Shown here: positions 42,770-50,649 of the stretch, in pieces
Numbering within the stretch: position 1 is the stretch's first letter
Layout of the letters: each line of letters starts with the position of its first letter
Assembly: GCA_017517305.1 (NCBI GenBank)
Contig: JAFWZV010000017.1
Coordinates: forward strand, 53,671 to 117,670
Reading direction: 5' to 3'
Length of the DNA stretch: 64,000 nucleotides
Source of the DNA: Lachnospiraceae bacterium
GTDB taxonomy: Bacteria; Bacillota; Clostridia; Lachnospirales; Lachnospiraceae
Notes under the pieces: model-generated
The model's input: only the letters and a program-made list of their open reading frames with translations
The model's database searches: none
Told to the model about the DNA's origin: nothing
Position numbers and translations under genes: made by a program

Positions 42770-44488
42770 CTAAATCTTAATCTCATATTTTTCACTGCCA
42801 AACTTGGCGCGAATTATCTTGTGGTTATAGGTAAGCCCATTGTAAGCAAGCCTTGCTTTGGTAGACAGCTTCTTCTCCTTTATTGGCTCTAGATATTTGT
42901 TTAATGGAATTTCATCCATTAATCTATATTCCAAATTCCAACCACTGAAGAATTTATAAGCATCATCTATAGATAGCTTCCTTTTTCTCTTTCTAAATAT
43001 ACCCTTTCCTGGTCTCAAATTCTGCCATGTAGCCACTCCCTTTGAGGTAGTTGTAAACACCATCTCGCATCCAGGAAACTTCTCCAACAATGTGTCAAAC
43101 ATTAGTCTGATTACACTTGTAGACATATAGTTTAAGGCATCATTACATACAAACAGCACTCCCTGATTACGCTTGCATTCTATCTCGTTAATCCAAGATA
43201 AATCCCCCTCACTTCTACCAACAGTAATCTCTCTGGAGTTTACACCATACATTCTACGACGAACGGCCATGGTGTTATGAGTGTCTATGCTATACCATCT
43301 AATTCTACCATTATCCACTCGGTTAAACATATTGTCTAGTCTGCAACCAATATTAATTATAGTACAATTTGGGTATTGGTCTATATATCTCTTAACAAGC
43401 TTATCACAGGCAGCATATCTAGCCATGGTGATCATATTTCTATATTCATTCCTAACCTTAGGTAGCTTTGCACCGGTTAGTGACTTCTTATTCTCAAATA
43501 TGAATTTTAAGGTCCAATCATCCTTCATAACCTCAGGATAGGTTTTTGTCCAATCGGAAATTCGCTTCAAAGGCAACAAATCTGGCAGGGAGGCCTTATA
43601 GGTTCCCCCAACAACATCCACCAAATATTTGTATGCCATAAGAGCGTTCTGTGATTTTGAATGCACTATAAAGTTATGATTTTCCTCCTCAAACTCGAAA
43701 AATCTTATATTTATACCCTGTAGCTTTGCTCTGTTATAAAAATTCCTTGCATAAGCATTGAACATATCATAGGTACCGGAGAAAATCACCATATCATCAC
43801 AAATATCAGTTAAATCCTCCTCATAATAAGGACTTGTATAAAGGGTTTTAACAGCATAATCCTTAACCCAGTATGTGTTAATAAAATCCTTAGCTCCCTC
43901 ACTAAAGAAATATCTATCCTCATAGACTACATTTTCTTCAATCTGTGTTTCAAGCTCCTTGTCAAAGAACTCTGTATCCATAGCCGGAGAAAGCATAATA
44001 AGCTGATCTGGCTTTCTAAGGCCATCCTCCCACGCAAGATGAGTAAGAGATAGGGCTAACCCTGCGCCAGATGAATCTCCCAAGAGTATAATCTTTTCAA
44101 CATCAAAGCTTTTAGAAAAGTTTGCATAGGATTTACAAAGCATATCAAACAGCTCTCTACAGGAAGCCTCCGGTGCCAGAGGGTACATAGGCACATAAAG
44201 GCCCTTTCCAGTCTCCAAAGCAACATCTGTAATCAGCTTCCACTGCTCCAAGGAAATGTTATGACACATATTGCTACCATAAATATATATGATGTACTCT
44301 CCATCAAAGCCACTCTTAGGCACCAAACGATAGCTCTTGCAGCCTGCGTCCTTAAGCTCAGTAACCTCGAACTTCTTCTCCACAAAGCTAGGCAGCTTAT
44401 GATAGTACTTTTTCCTCTTCTTAAGCACTAGGGTTTTAAGCTTTTCCTTATCCATCTTCAGTTTTTTACGGGGAACTCTTTTTCTCAT
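42770..44488 (-). CDS. Alpha/beta-hydrolase fused to a SAM-dependent methyltransferase
   Basis: A protein of 572 residues. Residues about 35-290 are an HSL-type alpha/beta hydrolase: nucleophile elbow GDSSGAGLAL, acid in SGTYDMFNAY, and His in EENHNF. The oxyanion-hole HGGG of the family is replaced by YGSN (IYIYGSNMCHN). Residues about 310-572 resemble the LCMT/PPM1-type O-methyltransferases, with a SAM loop INIGCRLDNMFNRV, then YSIDTHNTMAVRR, and FVCNDALNYMS. No signal peptide. Combining an esterase with a carboxyl-type methyltransferase suggests opposite or sequential action on an ester. Substrate is unknown. It follows galE by 21 bases and may share its promoter. Confidence 0.85.
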   Translation of the reverse strand: MRKRVPRKKLKMDKEKLKTLVLKKRKKYYHKLPSFVEKKFEVTELKDAGCKSYRLVPKSGFDGEYIIYIYGSNMCHNISLEQWKLITDVALETGKGLYVPMYPLAPEASCRELFDMLCKSYANFSKSFDVEKIILLGDSSGAGLALSLTHLAWEDGLRKPDQLIMLSPAMDTEFFDKELETQIEENVVYEDRYFFSEGAKDFINTYWVKDYAVKTLYTSPYYEEDLTDICDDMVIFSGTYDMFNAYARNFYNRAKLQGINIRFFEFEEENHNFIVHSKSQNALMAYKYLVDVVGGTYKASLPDLLPLKRISDWTKTYPEVMKDDWTLKFIFENKKSLTGAKLPKVRNEYRNMITMARYAACDKLVKRYIDQYPNCTIINIGCRLDNMFNRVDNGRIRWYSIDTHNTMAVRRRMYGVNSREITVGRSEGDLSWINEIECKRNQGVLFVCNDALNYMSTSVIRLMFDTLLEKFPGCEMVFTTTSKGVATWQNLRPGKGIFRKRKRKLSIDDAYKFFSGWNLEYRLMDEIPLNKYLEPIKEKKLSTKARLAYNGLTYNHKIIRAKFGSEKYEIKI

Positions 44489-44509
44489 AAAAACCTCAAA
44501 ATTAGTATA

Positions 44510-45526
44510 TTACTGGTTATAACCATTAGGATTCATACTCTGCCATCTATAGGAATCCTGACACATCTTATCTATATCATACATAGCCTCCCAGCCAAGC
44601 TCCTCCTTGGCCTTGTCAGGATTAGCATAACATGTAGCTATATCTCCTGCTCTTCTAGGCTTAATCTCATAATTAATTGGCTTGCCACAGGCCTTCTCGT
44701 AAGCCTTAACCACCTGAAGCACACTATATCCTGTACCTGTTCCAAGATTATATATAGAAAGGCCACTATTGTCCTCTATCTTCTTGAGAGCCTTAACATG
44801 ACCCTTAGCTAAATCTACAACATGAATATAATCTCTCACACCTGTTCCATCTGGTGTATCATAATCGTTGCCAAATACTCCTAAGCACTCCAGCTTACCC
44901 ACTGCAACCTTTGCAATATAAGGTACAAGATTATTAGGTATTCCACTTGGATCCTCACCTATAAGACCACTTTCATGAGCTCCTATAGGATTGAAATATC
45001 TAAGCAATACCACATTCCATTCCTTATCTGCCTTCTGAATATCTGACAGCATCTGCTCTAACATACTCTTTGTATGTCCGTAAGGATTTGTAATTTCTCC
45101 CTTAGGACAGTTCTCTGTTATAGGAATCTCCGCAGGATCTCCATATACAGTTGCCGAAGAGCTAAATATAATATTCTTAACACCCTTATCCTGCATAACC
45201 TTACATAGATTTAGGGTACCTGTAATATTATTATTGTAATATTCCCATGGCTTAGCCACAGACTCACCTACCGCCTTAAGTCCTGCAAAATGAATCACTG
45301 CATCTATTTTTTCTACTTCAAAGATATTTCTTAATCCATCTATATCAAGTAAATCCACCGGATAAAATGGTATATTACTGCCAGTTATCTTCTCTACTCT
45401 TCTTACTGCTTCCTTGCTGGAATTAATCAGGTTATCCACAACAACCACCTTATATCCAGCCTCTATAAGCTCCACGCAGGTATGACTTCCTATAAATCCA
45501 GCCCCACCAGTTACAAGTATATTCAT
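44510..45526 (-). CDS. galE: UDP-glucose 4-epimerase
   Basis: This 338-residue short-chain dehydrogenase interconverts UDP-glucose and UDP-galactose with tightly bound NAD. The NAD motif is GGAGFIGSHTC; the catalytic pair is seen in FSSSATVYG and NPYGHTKSM (YxxxK). FNPIGAHESG and GTGTGYSVLQ are typical GalE signatures. Length is normal. A promoter lies about 45 bases upstream. The hydrolase-methyltransferase gene follows by 21 bases. Confidence 0.96.
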   Translation of the reverse strand: MNILVTGGAGFIGSHTCVELIEAGYKVVVVDNLINSSKEAVRRVEKITGSNIPFYPVDLLDIDGLRNIFEVEKIDAVIHFAGLKAVGESVAKPWEYYNNNITGTLNLCKVMQDKGVKNIIFSSSATVYGDPAEIPITENCPKGEITNPYGHTKSMLEQMLSDIQKADKEWNVVLLRYFNPIGAHESGLIGEDPSGIPNNLVPYIAKVAVGKLECLGVFGNDYDTPDGTGVRDYIHVVDLAKGHVKALKKIEDNSGLSIYNLGTGTGYSVLQVVKAYEKACGKPINYEIKPRRAGDIATCYANPDKAKEELGWEAMYDIDKMCQDSYRWQSMNPNGYNQ

Positions 45527-45570
45527 AACAATCCTCCATACATTTCAAAATATTACCATACTTAAGCTTG

Positions 45571-45598
45571 ATTATATCACATTTTCCTTATCTGTAAA
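45571..45598 (-). promoter_or_regulatory. Promoter of galE
   Basis: On the minus strand TTTACA (45593-45598), a 16-base spacer and TATAAT (45571-45576), about 45 bases before the ATG. Confidence 0.65.
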
Positions 45599-45607
45599 AG
45601 AGAAAAA

Positions 45608-45641
45608 GGGATGCAAACTGAAACCATTCAATTTGCATCCC
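45608..45641 (-). terminator. Terminator of the tRNA-Leu gene
   Basis: GGGATGCAAA (45608-45617) pairs with TTTGCATCCC (45632-45641); TTTTTCTCTTT follows on the minus strand. Confidence 0.85.
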
Positions 45642-45645
45642 TTCG

Positions 45646-45729
45646 TGCAGATGACGGGAGTCGAACCCGAACCCACTTACGTGGACATGAACCTGAATCA
45701 TGCGCGTATGCCAATTCCGCCACATCTGC
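45646..45729 (-). tRNA. tRNA-Leu (anticodon CAG)
   Basis: An 84-base class II tRNA without an encoded CCA. The acceptor stem is GCAGATG/CATCTGC, the anticodon arm is CATGA-TTCAGGT-TCATG with anticodon CAG, the long variable arm is CCACG/AAGTGG-type, and the T arm contains GGTTCGACTCC. Promoter and terminator are both visible, so it is a single-gene unit. Confidence 0.95.
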
Positions 45730-45743
45730 TTACAGCATATAGC

Positions 45744-45773
45744 ATCATAACATTTTTAAGTTCGGATTGTCAA
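45744..45773 (-). promoter_or_regulatory. Promoter of tRNA-Leu
   Basis: On the minus strand TTGACA (45768-45773), an 18-base spacer and TATGAT (45744-45749), about 15 bases before the tRNA 5' end. Confidence 0.75.
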
Positions 45774-45812
45774 TCATCATCTTATATTAAAATAATACAG
45801 TTTTCTCTAATT

Positions 45813-46907
45813 TTACTGGGCATCTGTAGCAGTTGCCTGTACAGGTGTAGCGTTCTCCACAAGGAAGTCTACTACCTTCTCAGATAATGCATAGTAAGCC
45901 ACATCCTCATCAGTATATGTCTCTGCAAATACCTTCTCATCAGTAATTCCCATGCTCTCCATCATCTCAGCCTTAAAATCTGCGATTTCCTTATCGTTAA
46001 CAGTAATATTCTCAGCCTTTGCTATAGCACACATTACTATCTTCTCTGTGAAGAAGTCCTTTACCAAATTTGAAACCTCCTCCTTGAAGGCATCTGATGA
46101 CTCGAAGCCATAATAAGCAACAACAAAGTCATTCAGTGAATAGTTATAGCTTATTGCCTCACTTTCAACCTGAGCAACAGTGTCGTCTATAAGCTGCTGC
46201 ATCTCCTTCTGAGGATACTCATTAACTGTTGACGCATTAATTACTGCTGTAACAACGGCTGTCTTATTGTAATCCTCATCAGTTGAAGTTGCATTCTCAG
46301 TTAATGTGGTTAAAATATACTCCTCGTATGCTGCAACAGTATCATAATCTGTATTAGCAGCAACGAATGCATCATTATACTCAGGATATGTCTTCTCTAC
46401 CTTAGAATTAATAGTAATAGTAAATACTGCTTCCTGACCTGCAAGACTAGCCTCACCATAATCTTCTGGGAAGGTTACATTGATATCAAACCTTTCACCC
46501 ACACTGTGACCAACTATCTGCTCCTCGAAGCCAGGTATCATCTGACCAGAACCAAGCTCAAGCTCCCATCCAGCGTATGAACCACCATCAAACTCAACCC
46601 CATCAAGAGTTCCAACGAAATCTATGTTCACTGTATCTCCGTCATTTGCAACACCTGTAGTTACCTCTTCACTTGTGGCATATGCATCTAAAAGCATATC
46701 AACCTGATACTGAACATCAGCATCAGTAATCTCTGTCTTCATCTCATTGTACTCTACTCCCTTATACTCTCCAAGAGTACAGTAAGCTGAATACTTATCT
46801 ACCATATTGCTAGCAAGCTTTTCACCCTTTTTTCCACAACCTGTAGTAAGAACCAAGCTAGTTGCAACTAAAAACACAAGACTTAGCTTCTTTAAATTTT
46901 TCTTCAT
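45813..46907 (-). CDS. Secreted trigger-factor-like FKBP lipoprotein
   Basis: A protein of 364 residues with a lipoprotein signal (lipobox LTTGC, Cys near residue 24). Residues about 85-175 are an FKBP-type peptidyl-prolyl isomerase domain (VNIDFVGTLDGVEFDGG, GSGQMIPGFEEQIVG, NVTFPEDYGEASLAGQEAVF). Residues about 185-345 are a helical trigger-factor C-terminal chaperone domain. The ribosome-binding N-domain of trigger factor is missing and replaced by the signal peptide. It is thus a surface-anchored foldase/holdase for exported proteins, parallel to the parvulin foldase at 50650. It stands alone on its transcript. Confidence 0.92.
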   Translation of the reverse strand: MKKNLKKLSLVFLVATSLVLTTGCGKKGEKLASNMVDKYSAYCTLGEYKGVEYNEMKTEITDADVQYQVDMLLDAYATSEEVTTGVANDGDTVNIDFVGTLDGVEFDGGSYAGWELELGSGQMIPGFEEQIVGHSVGERFDINVTFPEDYGEASLAGQEAVFTITINSKVEKTYPEYNDAFVAANTDYDTVAAYEEYILTTLTENATSTDEDYNKTAVVTAVINASTVNEYPQKEMQQLIDDTVAQVESEAISYNYSLNDFVVAYYGFESSDAFKEEVSNLVKDFFTEKIVMCAIAKAENITVNDKEIADFKAEMMESMGITDEKVFAETYTDEDVAYYALSEKVVDFLVENATPVQATATDAQ

Positions 46908-47041
46908 TGTTTCATTTCCCTTCTATAATTAATTGTATCCTACTAAATATAATAGCACTCTAACTTTTATAACACATTTTCTTATAAAAATAAAGCAGTT
47001 TTAGCATTTTCACACTTAAATCACACCATTGCTCTTATGCA

Positions 47042-47057
47042 ACACTATATATAGTGT
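47042..47057. promoter_or_regulatory. NrdR box 1
   Basis: ACACTATATATAGTGT is a perfect 16-bp palindrome matching the NrdR consensus (ACACwATATATwGTGT). It lies 190 bases upstream of the nrdD -35. Confidence 0.85.
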
Positions 47058-47084
47058 CAAAACAACTTAACACCACTAATCAAC

Positions 47085-47096
47085 CACTATATAGTG
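47085..47096. promoter_or_regulatory. Short NrdR-like palindrome
   Basis: CACTATATAGTG is a perfect 12-bp palindrome sharing both NrdR half-sites but shorter in the centre. Its centre is 41 bases from box 1, about four helical turns. Confidence 0.55.
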
Positions 47097-47206
47097 AATG
47101 TTTATTCATCCCCCTAAAACCCTTATAAATAAAGGCTTTAGCCTGTTTTTTACCACCTCCAAGTTTACATAAAAATCGCAACATATAGTAATTTTTTTAT
47201 AAAAAA

Positions 47207-47222
47207 ACACAATATTTAGTGT
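47207..47222. promoter_or_regulatory. NrdR box at the nrdD promoter
   Basis: ACACAATATTTAGTGT matches the NrdR consensus and ends 8 bases before the -35 hexamer. Confidence 0.8.
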
Positions 47223-47230
47223 CTTTCCTC

Positions 47231-47259
47231 TTTACAACCCACTACTCCTTTGCTATAAT
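47231..47259 (+). promoter_or_regulatory. Promoter of nrdD
   Basis: TTTACA (47231-47236), a 17-base spacer and TATAAT (47254-47259), giving a leader of about 130 bases. Confidence 0.8.
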
Positions 47260-47314
47260 GAGTACACTGCAGAAAGAAGCGGTAATAATTAAATTCTTTG
47301 AGTACAATTACTTG

Positions 47315-47343
47315 CATAAGCCTTCCACTTCGGAAGGCTTATG
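47315..47343 (+). other. Strong hairpin in the nrdD 5' leader
   Basis: CATAAGCCTTCC (47315-47326) and GGAAGGCTTATG (47332-47343) form a perfect 12-bp stem with a 5-base loop. No U-run follows, so it is not a typical terminator. It ends about 50 bases before the nrdD start. Confidence 0.75.
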
Positions 47344-47394
47344 TAGCGACATCATATAAGGATTTATAACAGAGAATAGAAAAGGGGAGGACAA

Positions 47395-49521
47395 ATGAAG
47401 GTAATTAAAAGAGATGGTCATACCGTAACCTATGACCGTTCAAAGATCATCATCGCCATTCAGAAGGCAAACGCAGAGGTAGAACCTTGCGAGAAAATTT
47501 CAGACGAGAAAATCGAGGAGATAGTTCAGGGAATCGAAGCTAAGAATCGTAACAGAATGTTAGTTGAAGATATTCAGGATATCATCGAGCAAAAGCTTAT
47601 GGATGAAAGAAAGTTCGTATTGGCTAAGACCTATATCATATATCGTTATACTAGAGAGCTTGTTCGTAAAGCAAATACTACTGACGATTCTATCTTAAGT
47701 CTTATCCAGAATCGTAATAAGGATGTTATGGAGGAGAATTCAAATAAGAACGCAACTGTAGCCTCCACCCAGAGAGACCTTATTGCAGGTGAGGTTTCTA
47801 AAGACCTTACTAGAAGGGTTCTTCTTCCTGAGAAGATTTCAAAGGCACATGACGAGGGAGTTCTTCATTTCCATGATGCAGATTATTTCCTCCAGCCTAT
47901 ATTTAACTGCTGTCTTATCAACATCGGGGATATGCTTGATAACGGCACTGTAATGAATGGAAAGCTTATTGAAAGTCCTAAGAGCTTTCAGGTAGCTTGT
48001 ACAGTTATGACTCAGATTATTTCTTCTGTTGCCAGCAGCCAGTACGGTGGCCAGTCTGTAGATGTAAGACATTTGGGTAAATACTTAAGAAAAAGCTACA
48101 ACAAATATAAGACTAAGCTTGTAGAGGATTTTGGTGATAAGATAGATGACGAAATCCTTGAGAAGATGGCTAAGGATAGACTTAATGATGAGCTTCGCTC
48201 AGGTGTTCAGACTATCCAATACCAGATTAATACATTGATGACTACAAATGGTCAGTCACCATTCGTTACTCTCTTCCTTAACCTAGATCCTAAAGACGAG
48301 TATGTTGAGGAGAACGCAATTATTATAGAGGAGATTCTTCGTCAGAGACTTGAAGGTATCAAGAATGAGAAGGGTGTTTATGTAACTCCTGCTTTCCCTA
48401 AGCTTATTTATGTCCTTGATGAGCATAACTGCTTAAAGGGTGGCAAGTATGATTATATCACTAAGCTTGCTGTTAAGTGTTCAGCTAAGAGACTTTATCC
48501 TGACTATATCTCAGCTAAGAAGATGAGAGAAAATTATGAAGGCAATGTATTCTCATGTATGGGATGTCGTTCATTCCTTTCTACATGGAAGGATGAGGAT
48601 GGTAATTACAAGTGGGAAGGACGTTTCAACCAGGGAGTTGTAAGTCTTAATCTTCCACAGATTGGTCTCATCGCCAAGGGTGACCAGGACAAGTTCTGGA
48701 AGCTTTTAGAGGAAAGACTTAACCTTTGCTACGAGGCACTTATGTGTCGTCACCACGCACTTCACGGAATCACATCTGATGTGAGCCCTGTTCACTGGCA
48801 GTATGGTGCCATTGCAAGACTTAAGAAGGGTGAGAAGATTGATAAGCTTCTACATGACGGCTACTCTACTATCTCACTTGGATACATCGGACTTTACGAG
48901 GTAACTAAGCTTATGACTGGATGTAGCCACACTGAGCCAGGTGGTGAGGAATTTGCTCTTAAGGTTATGAAGAAGCTTAAGGCATCCTGTGATAAGTGGA
49001 AAGAGGAAACAGGACTTGGATTCGGTCTATATGGTACTCCGGCCGAAAGTCTTTGCTATAGATTTGCACGTATTGATCAGGAGAAATTCGGTACTGTTGA
49101 GGATATTACAGATAAGGGTTATTACACTAACTCATACCATGTAGATGTTCGTGAAAAGATAGATGCATTTAGCAAGTTTAGATTTGAGAGTCAATTCCAG
49201 AATATTTCATCTGGTGGTGCAATCTCATATGTTGAAATTCCAAATATGAGACACAACCTAGAGGCTCTCGAGGAGGTTGTTAGATTTATCTATGACAATA
49301 TCCAGTATGCTGAGTTTAATACCAAGTCAGACTACTGTCATGTATGTGATTATGACGGCGAGATAATTATTAATGATAATAACGAGTGGGAGTGTCCACA
49401 GTGCGGTAACAAGGAGCATTCTAAGATGAATGTTACAAGAAGAACCTGTGGTTACCTTGGTGAAAACTTCTGGAACGTTGGAAAAACCAAGGAGATTAAG
49501 CAGCGTACTCTTCACCTGTAA
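47395..49521 (+). CDS. nrdD: Anaerobic ribonucleoside-triphosphate reductase, large subunit
   Basis: This 708-residue glycyl-radical enzyme makes dNTPs from NTPs without oxygen. Residues 1-95 are an ATP-cone regulating domain (VIKRDGHTVTYDRSKI). The catalytic barrel follows, and near the C-terminus lie a zinc site (CHVCDY ... CPQCG) and the glycyl-radical loop RRTCGYLGENFW. GGGGAGG precedes the ATG. nrdG, its activase, is next. With NrdR boxes upstream, repression by NrdR at high dATP is expected. Confidence 0.97.
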   Translation: MKVIKRDGHTVTYDRSKIIIAIQKANAEVEPCEKISDEKIEEIVQGIEAKNRNRMLVEDIQDIIEQKLMDERKFVLAKTYIIYRYTRELVRKANTTDDSILSLIQNRNKDVMEENSNKNATVASTQRDLIAGEVSKDLTRRVLLPEKISKAHDEGVLHFHDADYFLQPIFNCCLINIGDMLDNGTVMNGKLIESPKSFQVACTVMTQIISSVASSQYGGQSVDVRHLGKYLRKSYNKYKTKLVEDFGDKIDDEILEKMAKDRLNDELRSGVQTIQYQINTLMTTNGQSPFVTLFLNLDPKDEYVEENAIIIEEILRQRLEGIKNEKGVYVTPAFPKLIYVLDEHNCLKGGKYDYITKLAVKCSAKRLYPDYISAKKMRENYEGNVFSCMGCRSFLSTWKDEDGNYKWEGRFNQGVVSLNLPQIGLIAKGDQDKFWKLLEERLNLCYEALMCRHHALHGITSDVSPVHWQYGAIARLKKGEKIDKLLHDGYSTISLGYIGLYEVTKLMTGCSHTEPGGEEFALKVMKKLKASCDKWKEETGLGFGLYGTPAESLCYRFARIDQEKFGTVEDITDKGYYTNSYHVDVREKIDAFSKFRFESQFQNISSGGAISYVEIPNMRHNLEALEEVVRFIYDNIQYAEFNTKSDYCHVCDYDGEIIINDNNEWECPQCGNKEHSKMNVTRRTCGYLGENFWNVGKTKEIKQRTLHL

Positions 49522-49539
49522 ATTAGATTTTGACTTTAG

Positions 49540-49563
49540 TGGAGTAGGTTAACACCTACTCCA
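49540..49563 (+). other. Intercistronic hairpin between nrdD and nrdG
   Basis: TGGAGTAGGT (49540-49549) and ACCTACTCCA (49554-49563) form a 10-bp stem with a TAAC loop and no U-run. It may protect the nrdD message or tune nrdG output. Confidence 0.6.
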
Positions 49564-49590
49564 TTAACATAATATGATGGAGTTTATACA

Positions 49591-50124
49591 ATGAATTATG
49601 CAGATATAAAAACAATCGATGTGGCCAACGGACCAGGAGTTAGAGTTTCCCTCTTTGTGTCAGGCTGTAGCCATCACTGCGAGGACTGTTTTAACAAGGA
49701 AACATGGGATTTCCATTTTGGTCAATTATTTGGAGAAAAGGAAATTGATACCATTATTGAATACATGTCCCAAGACCATATAAAAGGTTTTTCTCTCCTG
49801 GGAGGTGAACCCTTTGAATTTACTAACCAACAGGGAATTCTTCCTTTGCTTCGCAGAATTAAAGAGGTTTATCCAGACAAAGATATATGGTGCTGGACAG
49901 GGTACCTATTTGATACAGAAATACGGGATAACATGATGACAAAATGGCCAGAGACCAAGGAAATTCTTAGTTATATAGATGTGTTAGTTGACGGCAGATT
50001 TGAAAAGGACAAGAAGAATTTATCACTTCGTTTTAGAGGTTCCTCTAATCAAAGAATTATTGATGTAAAGAAATCTTTGGATTCAGGAGATGTAGTGCTT
50101 TGGAATGAAGCTGATACCATATAG
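49591..50124 (+). CDS. nrdG: Anaerobic ribonucleotide reductase activase
   Basis: This 177-residue radical-SAM enzyme installs the glycyl radical on NrdD. The cluster motif is SGCSHHCEDC (CxxxCxxC) followed by FNKETWDF; the SAM-binding GGEPF is in FSLLGGEPFEF. Length is normal for the short NrdG type. It follows nrdD by 69 bases, with a hairpin in between, and precedes dut by 27 bases. Confidence 0.96.
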   Translation: MNYADIKTIDVANGPGVRVSLFVSGCSHHCEDCFNKETWDFHFGQLFGEKEIDTIIEYMSQDHIKGFSLLGGEPFEFTNQQGILPLLRRIKEVYPDKDIWCWTGYLFDTEIRDNMMTKWPETKEILSYIDVLVDGRFEKDKKNLSLRFRGSSNQRIIDVKKSLDSGDVVLWNEADTI

Positions 50125-50151
50125 AATATAAAACACAGAAAGGTAAAATAA

Positions 50152-50601
50152 ATGATTACAAATATTCCAGTTAATATAAAGAAATTAAAAGATGATGCTA
50201 TTATCCCTACCTACGGTTCAGAGTTTGCTGCAGGAGCAGACCTTTATGCATGTATTCCTGAACCAATTATTATACAGCCTGGTGAGACAGCATTTATCCC
50301 TACAGGTCTTGCCATGGAGCTACCTATAGGCTACGCAGGTCTTATCTATGCCAGAAGTGGTTTAGCTTGTAAGAAAGGCTTAGCACCAGCTAATAAAGTA
50401 GGAGTTATCGATTCTGACTATCGTGGAGAGGTAATGGTAGCTCTTCATAATCACTCAAACCAAATGGTTGAAGTTGCCATAGGAGAGCGAATTGCTCAGT
50501 TTGTTATTACACCATATATTGCAGCGGTATTCAACACCGTTGACAATCTAGATGAGACTACCCGCGGAGCCGGAGGTTTCGGCTCCACTGGAAGTCACTA
50601 A
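50152..50601 (+). CDS. dut: dUTP diphosphatase
   Basis: A 149-residue trimeric dUTPase that hydrolyses dUTP to dUMP. The five family motifs can be followed: AAGADLYAC, RSGLA, GVIDSDYRGE, RIAQFVI, and RGAGGFGSTG at the C-terminus. Placement after nrdD-nrdG makes a coherent deoxynucleotide supply operon, presumably sharing NrdR control. It ends at a strong terminator. Confidence 0.97.
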   Translation: MITNIPVNIKKLKDDAIIPTYGSEFAAGADLYACIPEPIIIQPGETAFIPTGLAMELPIGYAGLIYARSGLACKKGLAPANKVGVIDSDYRGEVMVALHNHSNQMVEVAIGERIAQFVITPYIAAVFNTVDNLDETTRGAGGFGSTGSH

Positions 50602-50606
50602 AAAAC

Positions 50607-50644
50607 AGGATGTGCATCCTAAATTGATTAAAGATGCACATCCT
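50607..50644. terminator. Bidirectional terminator between dut and the foldase gene
   Basis: AGGATGTGCATC (50607-50618) pairs with GATGCACATCCT (50633-50644). ATTTTTTA follows on the plus strand and a T-run of five on the minus strand. Confidence 0.88.
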
Positions 50645-50649
50645 ATTTT

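Larger units (their letters stand above)
46908..47394. other. Intergenic region with nrd regulatory elements
   Basis: This 487-base gap between divergent genes holds three NrdR-type palindromes, the nrdD promoter, and a strong leader hairpin, listed separately. The 130 bases next to the trigger-factor-like gene are A/T-rich with no clear promoter. No small gene is seen. Confidence 0.7.
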
